Below are positions 57,097 through 64,000 of a DNA stretch of 64,000 bases, in pieces. The stretch covers positions 62,001 to 126,000 of the forward strand of contig NZ_MZXW01000007.1 of assembly GCF_004123905.1 (NCBI RefSeq). The letters run 5' to 3'. Numbering within the stretch: position 1 is the first letter of the stretch; every line of letters starts with the position of its first letter. Source of the stretch: Bradyrhizobium betae. Lineage in GTDB: Bacteria > Pseudomonadota > Alphaproteobacteria > Rhizobiales > Xanthobacteraceae. The notes beneath the pieces are model-generated. The model ran no database searches. It was not told the origin of the DNA and saw only the letters and a program-made list of their open reading frames with translations. The translations under genes were made by a program, and so were the position numbers.

Positions 57097-58427
57097 GTCC
57101 GAAGCGACCACAGGAGACGCCAACTCTCTTCGCCGCGGCGGGGCTCGATCACGAAGCTCCGCATCCGCTGCCGGACCGGCTGCGTCCGCGTGTGCTGTCG
57201 GAGGTCGTCGGCCAGGATCACATCCTCGGTCCCGACGGTGCGCTGACGCGCATGCTGGAGACACGCACGCTGGGATCGCTGGTGTTCTGGGGGCCGCCCG
57301 GCACCGGCAAGACCACGGTGGCGCGGCTGCTGGCCGATGCGACGGATCTGCATTTCGAGCAGATCTCGGCGGTGTTCTCCGGCGTCGCAGATTTGAAGAA
57401 AGCGTTCGATGCCGCGCGCGCCCGCCGCGAGATGGGCAAGGGCACGCTGCTGTTCGTCGACGAGGTGCATCGCTTTAACCGCGCCCAGCAGGATTCGTTT
57501 CTGCCCGTGATGGAAGACGGCACGGTGGTGATGGTCGGCGCCACCACTGAAAACCCGTCCTTCGAGCTCAACGCGGCGCTCCTGTCGCGCGCGCGCGTGC
57601 TGGTGTTTCGCTCGCTCGATGCCGCCGCAATCGAAAAGCTGTTCGCGCATGCCGAGGAGGTCGAGGGCAAGAAGCTGCCGCTCGATGACGAGGCGCGCGC
57701 GGTTCTGGTGCGCATGGCCGACGGCGACGGCCGTGCCTCACTGACGCTCGCAGAGGAGGTCTGGCGTTCGGCGCGAGCGGACGAGATTTTCAACGCCGCA
57801 CAATTGCAAGACATCCTGCAACGCCGCGCCCCGATCTACGACAAGTCGGCCGACGGCCACTACAATTTGATCTCGGCGCTGCATAAGTCGGTACGCGGCT
57901 CCGATCCCGATGCCGCGCTCTATTATCTCGCGCGCATGCTCGATGCCGGCGAGGACCCGCTGTTCCTGGCCCGCCGCGTGGTGCGCATGGCGGTGGAGGA
58001 CATCGGCCTTGCCGATCCGCAGGCGCTCGTCATCGCCAATGCGGCCAAGGACGCCTTCGACTTCCTCGGGCATCCCGAAGGCGAGCTCGCGATCGCGCAA
58101 GCCGTGGTCTATCTCGCCACCGCGCCGAAATCGAACGCGGTCTATACCGCCTTCAAGGCTGCGATGCAGACGGCAAAGCAGGCCGGCTCGCTGCTGCCGC
58201 CAAAGCACATCCTCAATTCCCCGACCAAGCTGATGAAGTCGGAAGGCTACGGCGCGGCCTACGAATACGACCATGATACCCCCGACGCCTTTTCGGGGCA
58301 GGACTACTTCCCGGAAGCCCTGGGCCGCCAGAGCTTCTACGACCCGCCCGAGCGGGGTTTCGAGCGGGAGATCCGCAAGCGACTGGATTACTGGGCCAAG
58401 CTGCGGAAGGAGCGGGGCGGGACGTAG
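57093..58427 (+). CDS. rarA: Replication-associated recombination protein A (RarA/MgsA AAA+ ATPase)
   Basis: A 444-residue clamp-loader-like AAA+ ATPase acting at stalled replication forks. Walker A GPPGTGKTT is near residues 67-75, Walker B LLFVDEVHRFN near 120-130, sensor 1 GATTENPSFELNAALLSRAR. The C-terminal tetramerisation domain contains DPDAALYYLARMLDAGEDP and ALGRQSFYDPPERGFEREI. Co-occurrence of Deg protease and rarA in one overlapping pair is common in alphaproteobacteria (recalled). Confidence 0.95.
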
Positions 58428-58452
58428 GGCTTTCAGCCCTCTAGAGGCGTAC

Positions 58453-58478
58453 ATTTACGGTTTACGTAACGCGTAAAT
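58453..58478. promoter_or_regulatory. Probable HigA operator: 26-bp dyad upstream of the antitoxin gene
   Basis: ATTTACG (58453-58459) and CGTAAAT (58472-58478) flank the palindrome TTACGTAA (58462-58469), all symmetric about one centre. It lies 25 nt before the antitoxin start, where antitoxins of this family autoregulate. Confidence 0.6.
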
Positions 58479-58503
58479 CTTGCTACTCGGCAGGGAAATT
58501 CCC

Positions 58504-58821
58504 ATGCCCCATACACCCACACATCCCGGCGAGCATCTAGCCGAAGAACTGCGCGAACTCGGCATCACGGCCGCGGAGCTGTCGCGCCAGATCGACGTGC
58601 CGGTTAATCGCATCACCGGCATCATCAACGGGCAGCGTGGCATCACTGCCGATACGGCGCTGCGGCTTGGCCACTGGTTCGGCACGAGCCCGCAATTCTG
58701 GATGAACCTGCAACAGCAATATGAGCTGCGATTGGCGGAGAATGAGGTAGGCGCGCAAGTTGCGTCGCTGCCCCGCCGCGCCAACGCGCAGTCGACACGA
58801 AAGCTTGGAAAAACCGCATGA
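58504..58821 (+). CDS. higA: HigA-family antitoxin (XRE helix-turn-helix), no toxin gene adjacent
   Basis: A 105-residue HTH protein of the HigA/VapI family: HPGEHLAEELRELGITAAEL, NRITGIINGQRGITADTALR and the signature GTSPQFWMNLQQQYELRLAE. In complete modules a higB toxin of about 90 codons precedes higA. Here only 76 nt separate rarA from higA, so no HigB is encoded upstream, and downstream comes rluC. ATG 58504 with AGGGAAA is used rather than the in-frame TTG at 58480. It overlaps the pseudouridine synthase gene by four bases. Confidence 0.88.
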   Translation: MPHTPTHPGEHLAEELRELGITAAELSRQIDVPVNRITGIINGQRGITADTALRLGHWFGTSPQFWMNLQQQYELRLAENEVGAQVASLPRRANAQSTRKLGKTA

Positions 58822-60032
58822 GCCGCCGCATCAAGAGAATGAATCCCAAGCCTCGCGAGCGCGACGAGCGCAAGGAGGCGCGTCCGTTCAAGGCGGGCAG
58901 TGCGAAGAAGGCGGGGCCGCGTCCTGGCGGCAAGCCGGGTGGGCGGCCGCCGCGCTTTGCGGCCGAGCGCGCTGAGCGGCGTGTGTCGGAGCCTGCGCTG
59001 GAAAAGCCTGCGCCGGAAAAACCGGTCGAGGTGCTGCTGCCGACCAAGGTACAGACCGTCAAGGTCACGGCCGACGAGAACAACATGCGCGTCGACCGTT
59101 TCCTCGAGGCGCGTTTTCCGGGGCTGTCGTTCTCCCACATCCAGCGCGTCGTGCGCAAAGGCGAGCTGCGCGTCGACGGCAAGCGTGTCGACAGCAAGGA
59201 CCGGCTGGAGGAGGGCCAGAGCGTCCGCATTCCGCCGCTGAAGCTCGACACGCCGAAGGCTGCCAGTCCGCTCTCGGAAGCCGCGCAAAAGACGTTGGCC
59301 GCGCTGAAAGAGATGACGATCTACGAGGACGACGATGTTCTCGTGCTGAACAAGCCGTTGGGCCTTGCCGTGCAGGGCGGCTCGGGCATGACGCGGCACA
59401 TCGACCAGATGCTGGAGGTGATGCGCGATTCCAAGGGCCAGAAGCCGCGCCTCGTGCATCGCATCGACAGGGAGACGTCGGGCTGTCTCCTGATCGCCAA
59501 GACGCGCTTTGCCGCCTCGCATCTGACCGGCGCCTTCCGCTCGCGGTCGGCGCGGAAAACCTATTGGGCGCTGGTGCCGGGCCTGCCCAAGCCGAAGCAG
59601 GGCCGTATCTCGACCTTCCTTGCGAAGGAGGAAAGCGAGGACGACACCATCATGCGCATCGCCCAGCACGGCGATGAGGGCGCGAGCCACGCAGTGACGT
59701 ATTATGCGGTGGTCGAGACTGCCGGCAACAAGCTGACCTGGGTGTCGCTGAAACCGGTCACCGGGCGCACGCATCAGCTGCGCGCGCACATGGAGCATAT
59801 CGGTCACCCCATCGTCGGCGATCCCAAATATTTCAACATCGAGAACTGGCAGCTGCCGGGTGGTTTGCAGAACCGTCTGCATCTGCTCGCGCGCCGCATC
59901 GTCATTCCGCACCCGCGCGGCGGCGTGATCGACGCCACCGCACCACTGCCGCCGCACATGCAGCAGTCGTGGAATCTGCTGGGGCTCGATGCGAGCCGTT
60001 TCGATCCGATCGAGAACGCACCGGAGGAGTAG
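58818..60032 (+). CDS. RluA/RluC family 23S rRNA pseudouridine synthase
   Basis: A 404-residue enzyme. A basic disordered leader (about residues 1-75, Lys/Arg/Pro/Gly-rich) precedes an S4 RNA-binding domain (MRVDRFLEARFPGLSFSHIQ) and the catalytic domain with the motif HRIDRETSGCLLIAKT, nucleophile Asp217. VKPVTGRTHQLRAHMEHIGH is the second signature. It is likely RluC (23S positions 955/2504/2580 in E. coli numbering), but RluC and RluD cannot be separated by eye. It overlaps the antitoxin gene by ATGA. Confidence 0.9.
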   Translation: MSRRIKRMNPKPRERDERKEARPFKAGSAKKAGPRPGGKPGGRPPRFAAERAERRVSEPALEKPAPEKPVEVLLPTKVQTVKVTADENNMRVDRFLEARFPGLSFSHIQRVVRKGELRVDGKRVDSKDRLEEGQSVRIPPLKLDTPKAASPLSEAAQKTLAALKEMTIYEDDDVLVLNKPLGLAVQGGSGMTRHIDQMLEVMRDSKGQKPRLVHRIDRETSGCLLIAKTRFAASHLTGAFRSRSARKTYWALVPGLPKPKQGRISTFLAKEESEDDTIMRIAQHGDEGASHAVTYYAVVETAGNKLTWVSLKPVTGRTHQLRAHMEHIGHPIVGDPKYFNIENWQLPGGLQNRLHLLARRIVIPHPRGGVIDATAPLPPHMQQSWNLLGLDASRFDPIENAPEE

Positions 60033-60049
60033 GGGCTACATTCTCCGGT

Positions 60050-60190
60050 GTCATCGCCCGCGTAGTGTTCAGACTGGGACATAGCTGACGGTTGTTCGGA
60101 CACATCACTGACAGTTTGACCGCGGGTCAAGTCGATTGAGCCGACCTGCCAGCTGGCAAAGAAGACACCGTAACGGCCTTCGCGGGGCAT
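60050..60190 (-). pseudogene. Possible 3' remnant of an insertion-sequence transposase
   Basis: The minus strand reads EGRYGVFFASWQVGSIDL followed by a stretch rich in VSEQPSAMSQS, which resembles the C-terminal end and terminal repeat region of rhizobial DDE transposases (recalled, uncertain). The repeated elements GTGTCCGAACAACCGTCAGC and related half-sites support an IS end. No full transposase is present. Confidence 0.35.
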
Positions 60191-60220
60191 GACAGCGGTG
60201 ATTGTGGTTGCGACCGCCCC

Positions 60221-60667
60221 TCAATTCCGAAACTGCTCCAGAAACATCCGCAAACTATCATGCGGGCTCTCGACGTCCGTGATCAGCCATCCTTCAGGCC
60301 CGTTGACCAGGACGAAATTCAGCACCACCCGGCGGCCGTGATTGTCGAAATTCGCCGCGACATAGGTCTTGTCGTATTGCCGGCGCACGACCGCGATCGT
60401 CACGGGGCCGAGCTTCCAGCTCGGGCTCTGCACCAGGAAATCGTAGGGCTCGAGCCTCGGCGTGCTCCAGGTCTTGCGCAGGGGGGCATCGAAGAATTGC
60501 CGGGCGGTCACGGCATCGCGCGGCAGGCCTTTCGACAGCTCGGGTGCGCCCTGGCCGTAATAGGCGTAGACATTCCGGACCAGCGATTCCGGGGTGCGAA
60601 AGCCGGCCTCCGCCACGACCGGCCAAAGCCCGGCCAACAGGGCCACAATGCCGGCAAGTTCCCTCAT
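60221..60667 (-). CDS. Secreted DUF3828-like protein
   Basis: A 148-residue protein with a signal peptide (residues 1-21, ending AEAG) and a compact domain: LVRNVYAYYGQGAPELSKGL, YDFLVQSPSWKLGPVTIAVV, FDNHGRRVVLNFVLVNGPEG and WLITDVESPHDSLRMFLEQF. The LITDVE end with an NTF2-like strand pattern fits DUF3828 periplasmic proteins, whose function is not known. It is divergent from the ATP12 gene. Confidence 0.7.
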   Translation of the reverse strand: MRELAGIVALLAGLWPVVAEAGFRTPESLVRNVYAYYGQGAPELSKGLPRDAVTARQFFDAPLRKTWSTPRLEPYDFLVQSPSWKLGPVTIAVVRRQYDKTYVAANFDNHGRRVVLNFVLVNGPEGWLITDVESPHDSLRMFLEQFRN

Positions 60668-60740
60668 GCCCGCTGCTCACTTTATCGGCCACAGGTCTTA
60701 GCTTAAAAGCCTAGCATTCAGAGACCAGGGCCGAAACGAG

Positions 60741-61538
60741 ATGCGCGAATTGTTCGATGAGGTTGCGGGGCGGTCCCCGCTCGATCCGCAGGAGGCGGTG
60801 CGCCAGGCCGCGCGCACGCCGCAGCGCAAGCGTTTTTACACGGAGGCGGGCGTGGCCGAGGCCGAGGGCGGCTTCGCCATCACGCTCGACGGCAAGCCGA
60901 TCCGCACGCCCTCCCGCCGTCAGGTGGTGATCCCCTCGCGCGCGCTGGCCGATGCTGTGGCCGCGGAATGGGCGGCCCAGGGCGAGACGATCAATCCCGT
61001 GGCCATGCCGCTGACGCGGATCGCCAACAGCGTGGTCGAGGGCGTCGTCGATCGCGTCGATCTCGTAGCCGAAGACCTCGCAAAGTATTTCGAGTCCGAC
61101 CTGCTGTTCTACCGCGCGGGCCACCCCGAGGGACTGGTCGCCCGCGAGACCGCCCATTGGGATCCCGTGCTGTTCTGGGCCGCGGAGCGGCTCGGGGCGC
61201 ATTTCATCCTGTCCGAGGGCGTCATGCACGTGAAGCAGCCGGAGGAAGCGGTTCAGGCCGCCCGCGCGGCGCTGCCCGGGGATGCCTGGTCGGTCGCGGC
61301 GCTCCACGTGGTCACGACCCTGACCGGCTCGGCGCTGCTGGCGCTGGCGCTGGCCCATGACGTGCGCGATGCCGACCAGATCTGGGCCGCCGCCCATGTC
61401 GATGAGGACTGGAACGCCGAGAAATGGGGCGTGGACGAGGAGGCGGCCGCCCGCCGCGCCGCTCGCCTGAAGGATTTTCAGGCCGCCGTGACAGTTTTGG
61501 TGGCCGTGAAGCCGCCGCAAGCGGCCAAAGGTCCTTAA
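60741..61538 (+). CDS. ATP12 family F1-ATPase assembly chaperone
   Basis: A 265-residue ATP12 protein, in alphaproteobacteria and mitochondria the chaperone that hands the F1 alpha subunit into assembly. FYTEAGVAEAEGGFAITLDG, KPIRTPSRRQVVIPSRALAD, AAEWAAQGETINPVAMPLTR and DLLFYRAGHPEGLV are family signatures. No ATP synthase genes are near; its position after an rluC-type gene is common in the group (recalled). Confidence 0.92.
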   Translation: MRELFDEVAGRSPLDPQEAVRQAARTPQRKRFYTEAGVAEAEGGFAITLDGKPIRTPSRRQVVIPSRALADAVAAEWAAQGETINPVAMPLTRIANSVVEGVVDRVDLVAEDLAKYFESDLLFYRAGHPEGLVARETAHWDPVLFWAAERLGAHFILSEGVMHVKQPEEAVQAARAALPGDAWSVAALHVVTTLTGSALLALALAHDVRDADQIWAAAHVDEDWNAEKWGVDEEAAARRAARLKDFQAAVTVLVAVKPPQAAKGP

Positions 61539-61594
61539 CGAGAGGTTTACGAGGGCGGCCTTAGGGTGGGGCTAGCGCTCCCTGGGCCCCTGAG

Positions 61595-63199
61595 ATGCCG
61601 ACGCCGATAAGCTCGATCGTTCCCGTCAGTGCCGCCAGCCCTGTGGCTGATGCGGCGACGCCCGATCTCGTGCTTCAGGCCGGCAGCGTCGTGGACGCAA
61701 GGGTCGTCAGCGTGATGGCCGACAATCTGGTGCGGATCGCGATCGCCAACCTTTCGATGGACGTGATGTCGGAGGTGTCGCTGACGCCGGGGCAAAATCT
61801 CCAGCTCGCGGTGTCGCAGAATGACGGCACCGTCCGGCTCGCCGTCGTAGGCGGGACAGGGCAGGCGACCGCCGACCAAATCACGCTGACACCGTCTGCC
61901 GCGTCGCTGGTGGACAGCCCGTCGCTGGCGCCGACCGCGGCACGCAACACGCTGACGCCGCTGGAGCACGTCGCCGTCACCGTCGCCTCGGCAGAGGCCG
62001 TCACAAAACAGGGCAGCCAGGCGCCGCTGTTCGCCAACCTCGCCTCCGTCGTCACCGGCAGCGATCTGCCGGCGGGGCTGAAGCAGGCGGTGCTGGATGT
62101 GCTGGCGCAGCAGACGCCGCTCAACACCGCCCTCGATGGCGGCCATATCGAATCCGCCTTCCAGAAGTCCGGACTGTTCCTCGAGGCTTCGCTGGCCGCA
62201 GGCACGACGCCGTCCTCCGGCACTGTGCCGGACCTGAAAGCGGCGCTGCTGGTGTTGCGCCAGACGTTGGCCACGCTCGAGACTGCCGCACCGCAGGCGC
62301 AGGGCGCGGCGATCCCGACGAACGCCACTACGACGCCGCAGGTCGCCGCCGCGCAGGCTCCAGCAGCAGGTGAAGCTGTGCAAGCCGCACTGCCTTCAAC
62401 GGGAGCCGAGATCGCCCAAGCGCCGCGTAGCGCCAATCCCGCGGCGGCCGTGCTGGCCGACATCGCTGGCGGCGCTCCGCCGGCCGTGGTGCCGCGAACC
62501 ATGTCCGCAGGCCTTGCCGCGAGCCTGCTGCAAGAGGTCACGCAAAACCTGCCGCGCCTGATCGGGAACGTGCCAGGCTCGAACAAGGCCGTGCCCGATG
62601 GCCAACTCTTCGAGGCCGCCACGCGCACGACGCCGCCGCCGTTCCGCGGCGCGCTGCCGGCTGCGCAGGCTATCGCCTCGCCATCGCTCGCGCCGGATAC
62701 ACCGCTCGCTGCAACCTTGCATCGCCTGCTCGACGACACCGATGCCGCGATCGCGCGGCAGACGCTGTTGCAAGTCGCATCACTCCCCGATCGCACCGAT
62801 GCCAGCGGTCACCGCATCGACCCGAGCGCGCCGCAGTGGAATTTCGAGATTCCGTTTGCGACGCCGCAGGGCACTGCAATGGCGCAGTTCGAGATCTCGC
62901 GCGACGGCGGCAATGAGTCGGCCGATCCCGCCAAACGCGCCTGGCGCGCGCGCTTCACGCTCAATGTCGAGCCGGCCGGTCCCGTGCATGCGCTGATCAC
63001 GCTCAACGGCGACAAGACTTTTGTGCGGATGTGGGCCGAGCGGCCGGCGACCGCGCAACAGCTTCGCGCCGGGATCGGCGAGCTCAGCCAGGCGATGACC
63101 AGGGCCGAGCTCAAGCCCGGCGATATCGTGGTGCGCGACGGCACGCCGCCGCAGCCAGCACCGGCCCGCGCCGGCCATTTCCTGGATCGCGCGACATGA
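61595..63199 (+). CDS. FliK-like flagellar hook-length control protein
   Basis: A 534-residue low-complexity Ala/Thr/Pro-rich protein with no signal peptide. The C-terminal 130 residues ([60 protein letters not shown]) match the FliK C-terminal fold that docks on FlhB. The N-terminal part is a spacer of variable composition. It is followed, with a 4-nt overlap, by a stand-alone FlhB tail protein, the same pairing as ylqG-ylqH of Bacillus. Other flagellar genes are absent, so a regulatory or alternative export role is possible. Confidence 0.75.
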   Translation: MPTPISSIVPVSAASPVADAATPDLVLQAGSVVDARVVSVMADNLVRIAIANLSMDVMSEVSLTPGQNLQLAVSQNDGTVRLAVVGGTGQATADQITLTPSAASLVDSPSLAPTAARNTLTPLEHVAVTVASAEAVTKQGSQAPLFANLASVVTGSDLPAGLKQAVLDVLAQQTPLNTALDGGHIESAFQKSGLFLEASLAAGTTPSSGTVPDLKAALLVLRQTLATLETAAPQAQGAAIPTNATTTPQVAAAQAPAAGEAVQAALPSTGAEIAQAPRSANPAAAVLADIAGGAPPAVVPRTMSAGLAASLLQEVTQNLPRLIGNVPGSNKAVPDGQLFEAATRTTPPPFRGALPAAQAIASPSLAPDTPLAATLHRLLDDTDAAIARQTLLQVASLPDRTDASGHRIDPSAPQWNFEIPFATPQGTAMAQFEISRDGGNESADPAKRAWRARFTLNVEPAGPVHALITLNGDKTFVRMWAERPATAQQLRAGIGELSQAMTRAELKPGDIVVRDGTPPQPAPARAGHFLDRAT

Positions 63200-63456
63200 G
63201 CGATCCATCAAAACTCGCGATCGCGCTGCATTACGAGAAGGGCTGCAACGCGCCTGTCGTCGTCGCCAAGGGCAGGGGCACGATCGGCGAAAAGATCGTC
63301 GAGATCGCCAAGGCCAACGACATCCCGATCGAGGAGAACGAGATCTTGGCCGGCGCGCTCTCCAGGGTCGAGCTCGGCGAGGAGATCCCGCCCGATCTCT
63401 ACAAGGCCGTCGCCGAGGTGCTGGTGTTCGTGCTGCGGCTGTCGGGGCGGCGCTGA
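63196..63456 (+). CDS. Stand-alone FlhB C-terminal domain protein (FlhX/YlqH-like)
   Basis: An 86-residue protein equal to the post-cleavage C-terminal subdomain of Flh[61 protein letters not shown] and [15 protein letters not shown]. It begins just after the place where full-length FlhB has its NPTH autocleavage site and lacks all transmembrane helices. In Salmonella FlhX-type proteins can substitute for the cleaved FlhB tail. It overlaps the FliK-like gene by ATGA. Confidence 0.85.
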   Translation: MSDPSKLAIALHYEKGCNAPVVVAKGRGTIGEKIVEIAKANDIPIEENEILAGALSRVELGEEIPPDLYKAVAEVLVFVLRLSGRR

Positions 63457-63529
63457 CGCGCTGTCATCGTTTCACCACGATATCGGCTGCATGGTCGCGG
63501 CCATTGTCATCGCTTGACGGACATCGCCC

Positions 63530-64000
63530 TTGCTCACCCGCCGTTCCACCCTCGGCCTTCTCGCCGCAACTGCAATCCTGCCGTCGCGTGCGTTCGCCCA
63601 TGTCGCGCCGCCGCGCAACGAGATCCGTGACACCCTTGCAAAACGCTTCACCGACCTCGGCACGTCTGGCACCTTTGTCGGCTACAAGGTCGAGGACTAC
63701 CTGATCGTCGCCAGCGACAAGGAGCGTTCGGGCGAGGCCAAGCTGCCGGCCTCCACCTTCAAGATCCCGAACTCGCTGATCGCGCTGGAGACCGGCGTCG
63801 TTGTCGATCCCGACAAGGACGTGTTCCCCTGGGACGGCGTGAAGCGTCCGATCGAGGCCTGGAACAAGGATCACACGCTGCGTAGCGCGATCGCGGTGAG
63901 TGCGGTTCCGGTCTATCAGGAGATCGCGCGCCGCATCGGGCAAGAGCGGATGCAGAAATACGTCGATCTGTTCGACTACGGCAATCGTGATATCGGCGGC
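63530..64000 (+). CDS. Class D (OXA-type) beta-lactamase, 3' end cut by the window edge
   Basis: The visible 157 codons encode a serine beta-lactamase of class D: active-site STFK at residues 75-78 (Ser75, Lys78), SxV motif SAV at 124-126 and YGN at 150-152. The KTG motif would lie beyond the window. Only a TTG (63530) starts the frame after a stop at 63515; it gives MLTRRSTLGLLAATAILPSR, a signal peptide with a twin-Arg and a likely cleavage after AFA. A weak GACGGACA is the only ribosome-binding site. Function as a carbenicillin/oxacillin hydrolase is predicted but expression may be low. Confidence 0.85.
   Translation, partial: MLTRRSTLGLLAATAILPSRAFAHVAPPRNEIRDTLAKRFTDLGTSGTFVGYKVEDYLIVASDKERSGEAKLPASTFKIPNSLIALETGVVVDPDKDVFPWDGVKRPIEAWNKDHTLRSAIAVSAVPVYQEIARRIGQERMQKYVDLFDYGNRDIGG

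Noticed and set aside
58428..58503. HigB toxin upstream of higA
   Set aside because: The gap is only 76 nt and holds just the operator and ribosome-binding site.

Overview
The window is high-GC DNA from an alphaproteobacterium, almost certainly Bradyrhizobium or a very close relative. The evidence is the gene order (tRNA-Trp, secE-nusG, rplKA, rplJL, rpoBC, rpsL-rpsG-fusA-tuf, S10/spc/alpha clusters), the sequences of RpoB, RpoC, RpoA and L10, the coding style with long antisense shadow frames, and several dispersed palindromic repeats typical of that genus. The genus assignment rests on recalled family sequences, not on a search.

Layout. 1-7.3 kb is accessory metabolism: a 5'-truncated phosphotransferase, a GIY-YIG nuclease flanked by inverted copies of a 55-nt repeat, an ArgE-like deacetylase, two short-chain dehydrogenases, a histidine phosphatase and a serine hydrolase, separated by repeats. 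7.5-9.7 kb starts with tRNA-Trp and ends with a 45-nt copy of its 3' end. Between them lie a secreted beta-helix protein and a wrecked ATP-dependent DNA ligase, as in a small decayed tRNA-integrated island. 9.7-23.5 kb holds secE-nusG, rplK-rplA, a D-2-hydroxyacid dehydrogenase, rplJ-rplL and rpoB-rpoC. 23.6-29.1 kb interrupts the usual rpoC-rpsL neighbourhood with a flavin oxidase/methyltransferase fusion, an ABC exporter with strongly acidic tails and a convergent flavoprotein.

29.7-49.9 kb is the translation supercluster rpsL to rplQ. It contains a second, divergent SecY-like gene locked between secY and adk by 4-nt overlaps on both sides, and an adenylate kinase with a histone-H1-like Lys/Ala tail. 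50-64 kb is mixed: a diheme cytochrome c, a short-chain dehydrogenase and a DUF1330 protein, a divergent quinone-reductase/HxlR pair, an outer-membrane porin, a Deg-type protease overlapping rarA, an orphan HigA antitoxin overlapping an RluC-type pseudouridine synthase, a DUF3828-like secreted protein, an ATP12 chaperone, a FliK-like/FlhB-tail pair, and the start of a class D beta-lactamase that runs off the window.

Most of the window is core gene-expression machinery transcribed on the + strand. The best candidates for undescribed biology are the SecY paralogue, which lacks the plug segment and the residue equivalent to Arg357; the oxidase-methyltransferase/exporter/flavoprotein cluster; and the REP-flanked GIY-YIG unit.
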